Notes: generated by a model not told the origin, from the letters alone. A stretch of DNA of 64,000 nt from Actinokineospora baliensis (GCF_016907695.1 NZ_JAFBCK010000001.1:2046001-2110000); one strand, 5' to 3'. Shown: positions 15,762 through 25,066, counted from the first letter of the stretch. Numbers and translations: made by a program.

Positions 15762-16600
15762 CTGTCCCTGGCACGGTTGCCGTGGTCGGCGGCGGGACGA
15801 TGGGCGCGGGGATCGTGCACGTCTTCCTCGCCGCGGGGAGCTCCGTCGTGCTGGCCGAGGCCGATGCCGAACGCGCGGCGGTCGGCGTGGCCAACGTCAA
15901 GGCGTCGCTGACCAAGGCCGAAGAGCGCGGCAAGCTCGGCACGACCGCCGCTGAGCTGCTCGGCAGGCTGTCCACAGTGGAAGACCTCGCCGCGCTGCCG
16001 ACCGACACCGCGCTGGTCGTCGAGGCCGTACCGGAGAAGATCGAGCTCAAGCGCGCGATCTTCGGGGCCGTGGCCCAGCGGTGCCCGGACGCGGTGCTGG
16101 CCTCGAACACCTCGTCGTTGTCGATCGCTTCCATAGCCGAAGGCCTTCCCGGTGAACGCCTGATCGGCATGCACTTCTTCAACCCGGTTCCCGTGCAGGC
16201 GCTCGTGGAACTGGTCGTGCACCAGGGGCTGCCCGCGGAAGTGGTCGCGACCGTGCGCGGGTGGGCCGAGGCGCTGGGCAAGACCGTCATCGAGGTCCGC
16301 GATTCGCCCGGGTTCGCCACCTCCCGCCTCGGCGTCGCCGTCGGCCTCGAAGCCATCCGCATGCTCGAGGAGGGCGTCGCGTCCGCCGAGGACATCGACA
16401 CCGGCATGCGCTTGGGTTACGCGTGGCCGATGGGGCCTTTGCGCTTGACCGATCTTGTTGGCCTCGACGTGCGGCTCTCCATCGCCGACCACCTGGCGAA
16501 GCAGCTCGGCCCGCGGTTCGAGGCGCCGCAGTTGCTGCGCGACAAGGTCGCCCGCGGCGAGTTGGGGCGTAAGACGGGGCAGGGCTTCTTCTCGTGGTGA
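15758..16600 (+). CDS. 3-hydroxyacyl-CoA (3-hydroxybutyryl-CoA) dehydrogenase
   Basis: A 280-residue NAD-dependent dehydrogenase. The Rossmann motif VVGGGTMGAG is at residues 8-17; the conserved NTSSLSI segment and HFFNPVPVQALVELV (catalytic His) lie in the middle, and the C-terminal domain ends with LGRKTGQGFFSW as in the family. It oxidises L-3-hydroxyacyl-CoA to 3-ketoacyl-CoA. It overlaps the EthD gene by 4 bp and the acetyltransferase gene by 7 bp, so all three are co-transcribed. Confidence 0.92.
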   Translation: MTVPGTVAVVGGGTMGAGIVHVFLAAGSSVVLAEADAERAAVGVANVKASLTKAEERGKLGTTAAELLGRLSTVEDLAALPTDTALVVEAVPEKIELKRAIFGAVAQRCPDAVLASNTSSLSIASIAEGLPGERLIGMHFFNPVPVQALVELVVHQGLPAEVVATVRGWAEALGKTVIEVRDSPGFATSRLGVAVGLEAIRMLEEGVASAEDIDTGMRLGYAWPMGPLRLTDLVGLDVRLSIADHLAKQLGPRFEAPQLLRDKVARGELGRKTGQGFFSW

Positions 16601-17757
16601 CGGTTCGCTCTTATGCTGCCGAGGACTTCGAAGACGTCTATCGCCTACGGCGTCTGTCCTTCGGTGGTCCTCAGGAAGTGCCTACGACGCCGGATGACCC
16701 GCCTGGCTCGGCCAGCGCCCTTGTCGCGCAAGACGACACCGGGATCACGGGCTTCTTGCGTGTGTGGAACTACCGCCAGTTCTTCGGCGGGCGCGCTGTG
16801 CCGATGGGCGGAGTGGCAAGCGTGTCTGTGCAGCCGCACGCGCGGGGCACGGGTGTAGCGGGCAGGCTCCTCGCGGAGTCGCTGGTGCTGATGCGTGAAC
16901 AGGGCCAGCCGATCTCCACGCTGTACCCGTACGTCATCCCGCCCTACCGCCGCTACGGCTGGGAGCACGTAGGCACCATGCAGGTCGCCTTGGTGACCCT
17001 GTCCGACCTCGCGGCGACACCCCGGTCATCGGTCGCGGTGCGCCCGGCGACGCGAGCGGATCTGGACGAGATCCACGCGTGCTACCTGCGGACCGCGTCA
17101 ACCATGGACGGCCCGCTCGACCGCACCGCGCCGGGGTTCGACATGGCCCGCAAGCTCGAACTCGACGTCGTGACCGTCGCCGACGGACCCGACGGGCTCC
17201 GTGGCTACCTCGCCGCCGCCCGCCCGGATGGCAAGCGTTTGCGCGCCCATGACCTCGTCGCCGACGACGTCGACACCGCCCACGCGCTCCTGCGGCAGTT
17301 GGCGAGTTGGGCGGGCACGATCACCGACGCCTCCATCCGCCTCCTCAACCCCGCGCTGGTGGACCTCACGGTGCCGGGCGGGCTCCAGCGGGGCTTCGAG
17401 GTCCACGACTTCATGACACGAGTGGTTGACCTCCCGGCCGCCGTAGCCGCGCGTGGCTGGCCCGCCTTGGTCGAGGCGAAGCCGTTTGCCGTCGACATCG
17501 AGGTCACCGACCAGCACGCCCCCTGGCAGGCAGGTCGGTGGCGCTTGATCCACGAGGAAGGCACGGTGACGGCTGAACAGGGAGGTAGCGGGGCGGTGCA
17601 GTTGGAAGCCCGCGCGCTAGGGCCGTGGTTCACGGGCTCGGCCTCTTCGGCGTCCTTGCGCCGGGCTGGCCTCTTGAGCGGATCGCACGAGGTCGCCGCA
17701 GCTCTCGACCGGCTCACCGGCGCGCCGCACCCGGTCCATCTAGGTGAGTCCTTCTGA
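16594..17757 (+). CDS. Eis-like GNAT N-acetyltransferase
   Basis: A 387-residue protein with a tripartite layout: N-terminal GNAT domain (VASVSVQPHARGTGVAGRLL, acetyl-CoA loop near 80-100), a second GNAT-like domain and a C-terminal sterol-carrier-protein-like domain. This matches the Eis family of aminoglycoside/protein acetyltransferases in length and order. The protein ends in Phe; in Eis the C-terminal Phe carboxylate takes part in catalysis. Two adjacent GTG codons (16594, 16597) could start it. Substrate is unknown. Confidence 0.88.
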   Translation: MVTVRSYAAEDFEDVYRLRRLSFGGPQEVPTTPDDPPGSASALVAQDDTGITGFLRVWNYRQFFGGRAVPMGGVASVSVQPHARGTGVAGRLLAESLVLMREQGQPISTLYPYVIPPYRRYGWEHVGTMQVALVTLSDLAATPRSSVAVRPATRADLDEIHACYLRTASTMDGPLDRTAPGFDMARKLELDVVTVADGPDGLRGYLAAARPDGKRLRAHDLVADDVDTAHALLRQLASWAGTITDASIRLLNPALVDLTVPGGLQRGFEVHDFMTRVVDLPAAVAARGWPALVEAKPFAVDIEVTDQHAPWQAGRWRLIHEEGTVTAEQGGSGAVQLEARALGPWFTGSASSASLRRAGLLSGSHEVAAALDRLTGAPHPVHLGESF

Positions 17758-17775
17758 GTACTACGCTGCCCGTTT

Positions 17776-18387
17776 GTGCTGCTCATCGTCCTGGAACTGA
17801 TAGGCCTAGCCGTGTTCGCGGCTTCAGGGGCGTTGGCTGCAGTCCGGGCGCGGCTTGATGTCTTCGGAGTCGTCGTCCTAGGGCTGACCACAGCCCTAGG
17901 CGGCGGCATCATCCGCGACGTCCTGCTCGGCATCCACCCGCCGACCAGCCTTAAAGACTGGACCTACCTCGTAGTGCCGGTCGGCGCCGCTCTAGGCGTC
18001 TTCGGCTTCCACCCGCAGGTAGCCAAGCTAAGGCGAGCGGTACTCCTAGCCGACGCCGTCGGCCTAGGCCTGTTCACCGTCTCTGGCACCGCGACGGCAC
18101 TTGCCACCGGCGTCCCCGCCTACACGGCCTGCCTGATCGGGATGACCGCCGGGATCGGTGGCGGGGCCATGCGTGACCTGCTTCTTCGCGAGATCCCTCT
18201 AGTCCTTCGCCGGGAGATCTACGCGCTCGCCGCTCTTGCCGGGGCCGTCGTGGTGGTCGTCGGCGCGAAGGCGGGCTGGCCAGCGGCTCCGGTCACGGTG
18301 GTCAGTGCCGCGATCGTCGTCGCCATCCGCGTCTTGGCGCTCTGGCGCCAGTGGAACGCCCCGGTGGCCAGAGGACTCGATCGGTGA
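17776..18387 (+). CDS. TRIC-type cation channel family (UPF0126) membrane protein
   Basis: A 203-residue protein with about six or seven hydrophobic helices. It contains two copies of the family motif: [15 protein letters not shown] near 36-50 and [16 protein letters not shown] near 120-135. These duplicated GGG-x-x-RD motifs define the prokaryotic TRIC/YadS-like channels. The start is GTG at 17776, 19 bp after the previous stop. It ends just before the MprA-type operator. Confidence 0.88.
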   Translation: MLLIVLELIGLAVFAASGALAAVRARLDVFGVVVLGLTTALGGGIIRDVLLGIHPPTSLKDWTYLVVPVGAALGVFGFHPQVAKLRRAVLLADAVGLGLFTVSGTATALATGVPAYTACLIGMTAGIGGGAMRDLLLREIPLVLRREIYALAALAGAVVVVVGAKAGWPAAPVTVVSAAIVVAIRVLALWRQWNAPVARGLDR

Positions 18388-18389
18388 AC

Positions 18390-18406
18390 TCTCAGGCGCG
18401 TCTCAG
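18390..18406 (+). promoter_or_regulatory. Direct repeat TCTCAG-N5-TCTCAG, predicted MprA-type operator (autoregulation)
   Basis: TCTCAG occurs at 18390-18395 and 18401-18406, an 11-bp period suited to two OmpR-family DNA-binding domains on one face of the helix. It ends 22 bp before the regulator ATG. The identical pair, with the same spacing, precedes the HtrA/PepD-like protease (22502-22518). Confidence 0.7.
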
Positions 18407-18428
18407 CAGCACAGGGAACACTGACCGC

Positions 18429-19136
18429 ATGCGCATTCTGGTAGTCGACGACGACCGGGCCGTGCGCGAGTCCCTTCGGCGGTCGCTGCAGTTCAACGGC
18501 TACCAGGTAGACCTCGCCAGCGACGGCCAACAGGCGTTGGAGTCCGTGCTGGGTGCCGGTGCTGAACCGGTCAACCGGCCCGACGCCATGGTGCTCGACG
18601 TGATGATGCCCCGCCTCGACGGCCTCGAGGTGTGCAGGCGGTTGCGCGGTGTCGGCGACGACCTGCCGATCCTGGTGCTCACCGCGCGCGACCTGGTCTC
18701 CGACCGGGTGGCGGGCCTCGACGCGGGCGCCGACGACTACCTGCCCAAGCCGTTCGCCCTCGAAGAGCTGCTGGCCAGGCTGCGCGCGCTGCTGCGCAGG
18801 GCCGCGCACGAGCAGCTGACCACCACCGCGCCCACCCTCGGCTTCGCCGACCTGGAGATGGACCCGGGCACCCGCGAGGTCCGCCGCGGCGAGCGCGCGA
18901 TCAGCCTGACCCGCACCGAGTTCGCGCTGCTGGAGCTGCTGCTGTCGCACCCCAAGCAGGTGCTCACCCGCGGCCGCATCCTCGAGGAGGTGTGGGGCTA
19001 CGACTTCCCGACCTCGGGCAACGCCCTGGAGGTCTACGTCGGCTACCTGCGCCGCAAGACCGAGGCGGAGGGCGAGCCGAGGTTGATCCACACGGTCCGC
19101 GGCGTCGGCTACGTCCTGCGGGAGACCCCGCCCTGA
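18429..19136 (+). CDS. mprA: OmpR-family response regulator, MprA-like
   Basis: A 235-residue regulator: receiver with D7-D9 acidic cluster, phospho-acceptor D57 ([12 protein letters not shown]), LTAR and K near 106 (LPKPF). The winged-helix domain at 140-230 has [14 protein letters not shown] and GYLRRKTE. Sequence style and gene order (histidine kinase next, HtrA/PepD downstream) match mycobacterial MprA, a regulator of envelope stress. The ATG at 18429 follows CAGGGA and is directly downstream of a TCTCAG direct repeat. The stop overlaps the kinase ATG. Confidence 0.9.
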   Translation: MRILVVDDDRAVRESLRRSLQFNGYQVDLASDGQQALESVLGAGAEPVNRPDAMVLDVMMPRLDGLEVCRRLRGVGDDLPILVLTARDLVSDRVAGLDAGADDYLPKPFALEELLARLRALLRRAAHEQLTTTAPTLGFADLEMDPGTREVRRGERAISLTRTEFALLELLLSHPKQVLTRGRILEEVWGYDFPTSGNALEVYVGYLRRKTEAEGEPRLIHTVRGVGYVLRETPP

Positions 19137-20530
19137 TGACCGACCTGCCCACGGGGACCCGGTCGACCCAGCGGGTGTCCCTGCGGTCCCGCATCACCCT
19201 GCTCGCGGCGTTCTGCGTCGGCGGCGCGGTGGCCCTGGTGTCGCTGGGCGCCTACATCACCGTCTCCCGCGGTCTCTACGAGCAGGTGGACGAGAACCTC
19301 CGCGAGCGCGCCACCGCGCTGGTCAGCAACACCCAGGTCGTCGCGGAGGGCCGCACCCAGATCCCGCGGATCTTCCTCGACCTGTCGGACATCAAGTTCG
19401 ACGTCGTGGACGACAGCGGCCTGTCGGCGATCAACAGCCTGGTGATCCGGCCACCGATCGGCCCCGAGGAGCTCAAGGTCGCGGCCGGGCTCAAACAGGA
19501 CTACTTCCGCACGGACCAGGGCACTGACACGCGGGTGTACGCCGTGCAGTACCCGTTCCTAGAGGGCACCGCGCTCGTCTTGGCCCAACCGCTGGACTCG
19601 ACTAAGAGCTCCCTCGGCAAGCTCGCGGTGGTCCTCATCGTTATAGGCGGATCCGGCATCATCGTCGCCGCCTTGGCGGGTACCGCTGTCGCGCGCGGAA
19701 GCCTAAGACCCGTCCAACGCCTTACTGCAGCAGCGGAACGCGTAACGAGAACCGGCGAGCTAAGACCCATCCCCGTAGCCGGCGACGACGAGCTGTCTCG
19801 ATTGACAAGCAGCTTCAACACAATGCTGGGCGCGGTGGCCGAAGCACAGGAACGGCAACGCAGGCTGGTCGCCGACGCCGGGCACGAGCTACGCACCCCG
19901 CTGACCTCGCTGCGCACCAACCTGGAGCTGATGCTGGCCTCCGAAGCCCCCGGCGCGCCCACCCTCTCGGCCCAGGACCGTTCCGAGATCCAGGACGACC
20001 TGCGCGCCCAGCTCGACGAACTCACCCAGCTCATCGGCGACCTCGTCGAACTGGCCAGGGAGGACGCCGCGCCCGCGGTGCAGGAGTACGTGGAGCTCGT
20101 CGAGGTCGTCGAGCAGGCCCTCGACCGGGCCCGCCGCCGCGCCGCCCACGTCCGGTTCGACGTGCGGCTGCAGCCGTGGCACCTGATCGGGCACGCCGCC
20201 TCGCTGGAGCGGGCGGTGTTGAACCTGCTGGACAACGCGGTGAAGTTCAGCCCGCCAGGCGGGGTCGTCCGGGTCGAACTGTCCGCGGCCGGAGACGGCT
20301 ACGCCTTCCTGCAGGTCGCTGACGCGGGTCCCGGCATCAGCGACGAGGACCTCCCGCACGTCTTCGACCGGTTCTACCGGTCGCAGGAAGCGCGCACCCT
20401 GCCCGGGTCGGGATTGGGCCTCGCGATCGTGAAGCAGGCCGCGGAACGCCATGGTGGGTCTGTGTTCGCCAGCCGCTCGGCCGACGGCGGCGCCCTGATG
20501 GCGATGCGGCTGCCCGGCAGGGCCGATTGA
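19136..20530 (+). CDS. mprB: Membrane sensor histidine kinase, MprB-like
   Basis: A 464-residue kinase: TM1 at about 19-44, extracytoplasmic sensor 45-160, TM2 at about 162-184, HAMP 185-237, dimerisation/phospho-acceptor domain with H250 in DAGHELRTPLTS, and HATPase with N-box NLLDNAVKFSP, G1 DAGPGISDED and G2 GSGLGLAIVKQ. It overlaps the regulator stop (ATGA) and is its cognate kinase. Envelope stress sensing is inferred from MprB of mycobacteria. Confidence 0.92.
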   Translation: MTDLPTGTRSTQRVSLRSRITLLAAFCVGGAVALVSLGAYITVSRGLYEQVDENLRERATALVSNTQVVAEGRTQIPRIFLDLSDIKFDVVDDSGLSAINSLVIRPPIGPEELKVAAGLKQDYFRTDQGTDTRVYAVQYPFLEGTALVLAQPLDSTKSSLGKLAVVLIVIGGSGIIVAALAGTAVARGSLRPVQRLTAAAERVTRTGELRPIPVAGDDELSRLTSSFNTMLGAVAEAQERQRRLVADAGHELRTPLTSLRTNLELMLASEAPGAPTLSAQDRSEIQDDLRAQLDELTQLIGDLVELAREDAAPAVQEYVELVEVVEQALDRARRRAAHVRFDVRLQPWHLIGHAASLERAVLNLLDNAVKFSPPGGVVRVELSAAGDGYAFLQVADAGPGISDEDLPHVFDRFYRSQEARTLPGSGLGLAIVKQAAERHGGSVFASRSADGGALMAMRLPGRAD

Positions 20531-20584
20531 GCCGACCGGGGTAAGACCACATCGCGGACAAACAGAACCGAGCGTTTGACTGCG

Positions 20585-20590
20585 TAGAAT
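20585..20590 (+). promoter_or_regulatory. -10 element for a probable leaderless DeoR-family transcript
   Basis: TAGAAT lies 6 nt before the GTG at 20597, the distance expected if transcription begins at the start codon. No Shine-Dalgarno sequence is visible. The -35 is poor. Confidence 0.5.
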
Positions 20591-20596
20591 TGTGTT

Positions 20597-21406
20597 GTGC
20601 TCGCACGTCAGCGTCAGGAAGTGATCCTGGAGGAGATCCGGCGCACCGGCGCCGTCCAGGTGCATGCCCTGGTCGTCCGCCTCGGCGTGTCCGACATGAC
20701 GATCCGGCGCGACTTGGACGTGCTCGCCAAGCGCGGCCTAGTGGAGAAGGTCTACGGCGGTGCCACTACGGCCGTCGGTAGGCCTACGCGCGAACCGGGC
20801 ACCGATGGCAAGTCCGTGCGATCGTTGCCGCAGAAGGAAGCCATCGCCGCGTACGCGGCGGCCCTTATCCGCCCGGGCACCGCCATTGGCATCTCCGCGG
20901 GCACTACGACTTCCACGTTCGCCAGGTTCCTCGACAACGTGCCGGAGCTGACCGTTGTCACCAACTCCATCCGTGTGGCCGATGTGCTCCGCGCGGGCGG
21001 GCGGCCGGACCGCACTGTGGTGCTCACGGGCGGGGTGCGGACCCTCTCCGATGCCCTGGTCGGCCCGGTCGCCGTGCGGGCCCTGCGTTCGTTGCACCTG
21101 GACATGGTGTTCCTGAGTGTGCACGGGATGTCGGAGGGACAGGGCTTCACAACGCCGAACATCAACGAGAGCGAGACCGACCGCGCGTTGATCGAGGCCG
21201 GTCGCAAGCTCGTGGTGATCGCCGACCACACCAAGTGGGGCGTCGTCGGCATCTCCACCGTCGCCGCGCTCGAGGAGGCCGACGTGCTGATCACCGACGA
21301 CGGGCTGCCCGACGACGCCGTCGCCGTGCTGCGCGAGCGGGTCGGCGAACTGGTCGTCGCGCAGGCGCTGCCCGAGGTGGAGGAACTCGCCGAGGCCGAG
21401 GCGTGA
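20597..21406 (+). CDS. DeoR/GlpR-family transcriptional regulator
   Basis: A 269-residue repressor-type protein. The N-terminal winged helix (1-57) reads RQEVILEEIRRTGAVQVHAL...DMTIRRDLDVLAKRGLVEKVYGG, the DeoR signature. The effector domain (75-240) has the sugar-phosphate-isomerase-like fold with SAGTTTSTFA and the LTGG loop. Sugar phosphates are the usual ligands. It overlaps galT (GTGA at 21403), so it probably governs galactose metabolism here. Apparently translated from a leaderless mRNA. Confidence 0.9.
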   Translation: MLARQRQEVILEEIRRTGAVQVHALVVRLGVSDMTIRRDLDVLAKRGLVEKVYGGATTAVGRPTREPGTDGKSVRSLPQKEAIAAYAAALIRPGTAIGISAGTTTSTFARFLDNVPELTVVTNSIRVADVLRAGGRPDRTVVLTGGVRTLSDALVGPVAVRALRSLHLDMVFLSVHGMSEGQGFTTPNINESETDRALIEAGRKLVVIADHTKWGVVGISTVAALEEADVLITDDGLPDDAVAVLRERVGELVVAQALPEVEELAEAEA

Positions 21407-22470
21407 AGCGCACCCCGGCCAGGCTGGCCGACGGCCGCGAGATCATCTACTTCGACGACACCCCCGGCGCCCCAGCCAGGACCGCCGTCGACACCCGTGA
21501 CCTGCCGCGCGGCGAAACCCTCTCGCAGATCCGCCGCGACCCGCTCACCGGCGAGTGGGTCATCATCGCCGCGCACCGGCAGAGCAGGACCTACAAGCCG
21601 CCCGCGGGCCTGTGTCCACTGTGTCCGTCAGCGCCGGGGCAGGCGACCGAGATCCCGGAAGCCGACTACGACGTGGTCGTGTTCGAGAACCGGTTCCCCT
21701 CGGTCGCCCAGAACGCGGTAGCGGAAACCGTTTCCGGTTTGATCCCCCGTGCGCCCGGCCTCGGTCGTTGCGAGGTCGTCTGCTTCACCCCAGACCACAA
21801 CTCGTCCTTCGGCCAGCTCACGCCTACGCGCGTGCGCACAGTCGTAGACGTTTGGGCCGACCGCACCGAGGCGTTGTCAGCGCTGCCGGGCGTCGAGCAG
21901 GTGTTCCCCTTCGAGAACCGCGGCGACGCTATAGGCGTGACCTTGAGCCACCCGCACGGTCAGATCTACGGCTACCCGTTCGTGACACCCCGCACCGAGA
22001 AGATGCTCGCCGTCGCGCAAGCCCACGGCGGTCCCGTCCTCGGTGACGTCCTCGCCCACGAACGCGCGGAAGGCACCCGGGTGGTCGTCTCCAGCGACCA
22101 CTGGACCGCCTACGTGCCCTCTGCCGCGCGTTGGCCGGTCGAGGTGCACCTAGTGCCGCACCGACAGGTACCAGACCTCCCGGCGCTCACCCAGATCGAG
22201 CGAAATGACTTCGCTGAGGTGTACCTGAACGTGCTTGGCAGGTTAGACAGGCTCTATGAGGGGGAACTGCCCTACATAGCCGCGTGGCACCAAGCCCCGA
22301 CCAGGGTGGGGCGAGATCTCACGTGGCTGCACCTGGAGGTCTTCTCCGTCCAGAGGACCGCGGACAAGCTGAAGTACCTGGCTGGCTCGGAGTCCGGCAT
22401 GGCCGTGTGGATCAACGACGGCACGCCGGAGCGGCTCGCGGAGCGGCTGAGAGCGGCCGCCGCGGGCTGA
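21403..22470 (+). CDS. galT: Galactose-1-phosphate uridylyltransferase
   Basis: A 355-residue Leloir-pathway enzyme. RRDPLTGEWVIIAAHRQSRTYKP near 44-66 is diagnostic, zinc-type Cys residues are C71 and C74 (CPLC), and the nucleophile motif H183-P-H185 is in LSHPHGQIYGYPF. It transfers UMP between UDP-glucose and galactose-1-phosphate through uridylyl-His185. It is coupled to the DeoR-type regulator upstream; galK/galE are not adjacent downstream. Confidence 0.95.
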   Translation: MKRTPARLADGREIIYFDDTPGAPARTAVDTRDLPRGETLSQIRRDPLTGEWVIIAAHRQSRTYKPPAGLCPLCPSAPGQATEIPEADYDVVVFENRFPSVAQNAVAETVSGLIPRAPGLGRCEVVCFTPDHNSSFGQLTPTRVRTVVDVWADRTEALSALPGVEQVFPFENRGDAIGVTLSHPHGQIYGYPFVTPRTEKMLAVAQAHGGPVLGDVLAHERAEGTRVVVSSDHWTAYVPSAARWPVEVHLVPHRQVPDLPALTQIERNDFAEVYLNVLGRLDRLYEGELPYIAAWHQAPTRVGRDLTWLHLEVFSVQRTADKLKYLAGSESGMAVWINDGTPERLAERLRAAAAG

Positions 22471-22501
22471 GGGCGGAAAACACGGGTTCCGCACAGGACG
22501 G

Positions 22502-22518
22502 TCTCAGGTGCTTCTCAG
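22502..22518 (+). promoter_or_regulatory. Direct repeat TCTCAG-N5-TCTCAG, predicted MprA-type operator of the protease gene
   Basis: TCTCAG at 22502-22507 and 22513-22518, same 11-bp period as upstream of the MprA-like gene and 22 bp before the protease ATG. In mycobacteria pepD is an MprA target, which agrees with this reading. Confidence 0.7.
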
Positions 22519-22540
22519 TCGCGACCCGCAAGGTGGACAC

Positions 22541-23950
22541 ATGACCGAGAACAAGCCCGACGAGCAGCCCGGACCCACCAGTCCGTGGTCGGCGCAGGCG
22601 GCCCAGGCCGCCGAGACGCCGTCGGGTGACGGGACTCCGGGCGGGGAGCAGGGCCCCGCGCGGGTGGAGGCCGGCACCCCGGCGCGCGAGGAGCAGGGCC
22701 TCGCCGCGCCGGGGACCGGCACCCAACAGACTTGGGTGGGCGGCGCCTGGCAGCAGCAGGGCGGCTGGCAGCAGCCCACCCAGCAACACGGTGCGGTACC
22801 CCCCGGGACGCAGTACGCGGGGCTGCCGCACCCGGGGGTACCGCAACCGCACCAGTACCAGCAGCCGCGCCGGGAGCCGCGGCGCACGGGACTGGTGGTC
22901 GGCGTCGCCGTGCTCGCGCTGGTCGTCGGGGGTGGCGCGGGCGCGGCGGGCGGCTACCTCGCCGCCGACCGCGACTCGGGTTCGTCGAGCACCGCGCTGG
23001 ACGCGCCGCCGACGGCCAAGCAGACCGCGGCCGCCCCGGCGGGTTCGGTCGAGTCGGTGGCCCAGAAGGTGCTGCCGAGCGTGGTGCAGCTGCAGGTGCG
23101 CGGCCGGTCCTCCGCAGGGGAGGGGTCCGGCTTCGTCATCAGCCGCGACGGGTACATCGTGACCAACAACCACGTGATCGAGGGCGCGGTGGACGGCGGC
23201 CAGATCCAGGCCGTCTTCCAGGACGGCCGCACGGCCACGGCGACGGTGGTCGGGCGCGACCCCAACTCCGACGTCGCCGTGGTCAAGGCCGCGGGCGTCG
23301 ACGACCTGACCGTCTCCGAGCTCGGCCGCTCCGACGACCTGCGGGTCGGCCAGGCGGTGGTGGCCATCGGGTCGCCGTTCGAGCTCTCCGGCACGGTCAC
23401 CTCGGGCATCGTCAGCTCGCTGCAGCGCCCGACCCGGGCGGGCGGTGACGGCGGCAACCAGGCCACGGTCATGGACGCCGTGCAGACCGACGCCGCGATC
23501 AACCCGGGCAACTCCGGTGGCCCCCTGGTCAACATGCAGGGCCAGGTCATCGGCATCAACTCGGCCATCTACAGCCCGCAGAGCTCGGCATCCGGCAGCG
23601 GCGGCTCGGTCGGCATCGGCTTCGCGATCCCGATCGACCAGGCCCGCCGCACGGCCGAGGAGATCGTCAAGACCGGGAAGGCCACCCAGACCGTGCTGGG
23701 CGTGTCGGTCCGCGACGCCGACTCCGGCGGTGCCCTCATCGCCGACGTCACCGGCGGCGGTCCCGGCGAGCAAGCGGGCGTCAAGTCCGGCGATGTGGTC
23801 ACCAAGCTCGACGACCGCCGCATCGACACCGCCGACGCACTCGTGGCCGCGGTCCGCTCGCACGCCCCCGGGGACAAGGTCACCCTGACCCTGTCCGACG
23901 GCAAGACGGTCCAGGCCACCCTCAGCGGCCAGACCGTGGAAACCAGCTAG
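22541..23950 (+). CDS. Membrane-anchored HtrA/PepD-like serine protease with PDZ domain
   Basis: A 469-residue protein. Residues 1-115 are a Gln/Pro/Gly-rich cytoplasmic region, one transmembrane helix spans about 117-140, and the trypsin-like domain follows with triad H211 (TNNHV), D244 (NSDVAVVK) and S325 (NPGNSGGPL). A PDZ domain occupies about 375-465 (GEQAGVKSGDVVTKLD). It would act outside the membrane in protein quality control. The ATG at 22541 follows CAAGGTGG; the MprA-type repeat just upstream suggests induction by the two-component system encoded 2-4 kb upstream. Confidence 0.92.
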   Translation: MTENKPDEQPGPTSPWSAQAAQAAETPSGDGTPGGEQGPARVEAGTPAREEQGLAAPGTGTQQTWVGGAWQQQGGWQQPTQQHGAVPPGTQYAGLPHPGVPQPHQYQQPRREPRRTGLVVGVAVLALVVGGGAGAAGGYLAADRDSGSSSTALDAPPTAKQTAAAPAGSVESVAQKVLPSVVQLQVRGRSSAGEGSGFVISRDGYIVTNNHVIEGAVDGGQIQAVFQDGRTATATVVGRDPNSDVAVVKAAGVDDLTVSELGRSDDLRVGQAVVAIGSPFELSGTVTSGIVSSLQRPTRAGGDGGNQATVMDAVQTDAAINPGNSGGPLVNMQGQVIGINSAIYSPQSSASGSGGSVGIGFAIPIDQARRTAEEIVKTGKATQTVLGVSVRDADSGGALIADVTGGGPGEQAGVKSGDVVTKLDDRRIDTADALVAAVRSHAPGDKVTLTLSDGKTVQATLSGQTVETS

Positions 23951-23962
23951 GCCCCTCCGACG

Positions 23963-24016
23963 CTCGGGCGCTTCGCGCGCCCGAGACCACCTTCCGGTTC
24001 GTTGCCCCCGAACCGG
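23963..24016 (+). terminator. Two consecutive hairpins after the protease gene
   Basis: CTCGGGCGC (23963-23971) pairs with GCGCCCGAG (23977-23985) across a TTCGC loop; then CCGGTTCG (23994-24001) pairs with CGAACCGG (24009-24016). The pair starts 12 bp after the stop codon. Confidence 0.75.
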
Positions 24017-24522
24017 GACCAGGCTTTCAGCAAGGGAAGCCTGACGCCTGGAGCCGCACGTGGACGGTAATCCCCTCACCGCCCACCTGCGGCTCCTCGC
24101 ACGTAGCGGGTATCGCGATTCTCTTAATTCACAGAATTCGCCGCTGCCGAGTTCTCGGCCGCGTGGGGTCGGCCGCGCGGATGCACGGGACTGGTAGCGT
24201 TCCCAGCTCCGGTCGCGCTCCCAGGCTCTGTCCACTCGGGTGGGTCGGGTGGTCGATGCCCTGGCCCGCCGCTGTCTCTCCGTGGCCGGTTTGGTCACCA
24301 GCTGTAGTGGACGGTCCGGTGCGGGGTATGCTGCCGGTGCTCCATTCGGGCCCGGCCGATCCCAGGGGCTCTGGCCGCAAGGCCGAAACGGGATTGCGCT
24401 GTGCACTTTGCCTGATGACAGCGGCACAATTAGTTCCACAAAGTCGGCAGTATCGCGAATTGTGACCTAGTAGCAGGCGATCTACCGCGACACGGCGGGG
24501 TTCCAGCCGTGACAATGGGTCT
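24017..24522. other. Intergenic stretch, no supported gene
   Basis: About 500 bp without a convincing reading frame: the frames present lack GC-rich third positions and Shine-Dalgarno sequences. It contains locally AT-richer patches (24115-24140, 24425-24475) and two copies of TATCGCGA (24111 and 24451), a self-complementary core that might be a protein-binding site. The start of the next gene at 24523 suggests a promoter lies in the second AT-rich patch. Confidence 0.5.
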
Positions 24523-24831
24523 ATGGCATCGACGTTGCGCAGGGTGCGGGACTCGCTCAGCGGGCCGGTCCGGCTCCCGCTGGGCTTGCTGGCCGCCGCG
24601 GTGTGCGTTGGCGTCGCCGTGTTGCAGGCGACGGTGTTGACGGTGCGGACCGAGGGGTTGTCGGACCCGCACGCCTTCCTGGTGCACTGGGCCCACCCGG
24701 CCGTCTGGATCGTGCTGGGTGCTGTCTGCCTGGAGTACGCGATGCGCGCGGAGCGCATCGTGCTCAACCGCACCGCCATGGTCGCCGTGGGCCTCTACCT
24801 GGCCTTCCTGCTGTCGGTCAGCTTCGCCTGA
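24523..24831 (+). CDS. Small hypothetical membrane protein
   Basis: A 102-residue protein with three predicted transmembrane helices: about 18-40 (LPLGLLAAAVCVGVAVLQATVL), 58-75 (PAVWIVLGAVCLEYAM) and 84-101 (AMVAVGLYLAFLLSVSF). The short first cytoplasmic segment is basic. No family is recognised. It sits 235 bp upstream of the MoaB-like gene on the same strand. Confidence 0.7.
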   Translation: MASTLRRVRDSLSGPVRLPLGLLAAAVCVGVAVLQATVLTVRTEGLSDPHAFLVHWAHPAVWIVLGAVCLEYAMRAERIVLNRTAMVAVGLYLAFLLSVSFA

Positions 24832-25066
24832 TCCCGCTCCGGTCCACAGTGGCCGTCCATCTGAGACGCCCACCTGTTCGGCCAGATGGCCGACCGGTTC
24901 GCGTGCTCCCGTCGCACCCACAGCACCTGTAGGCACTGACCACGACCGCCGCGCGGCCGACCGCTCCGTGGTGGTCTTCAGCCGTGCCCGGCGGGCCCGG
25001 TGAACAGTGCCTGACGCACCTGACCTCCAGCGGCTTCCGACCGCCGCTGCGACTACGGTGGCACCT

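Noticed and set aside
24163..24465. 100-codon + frame in the gap after the HtrA-like protease
   Set aside because: No Shine-Dalgarno, poor third-position bias, no recognisable protein features.
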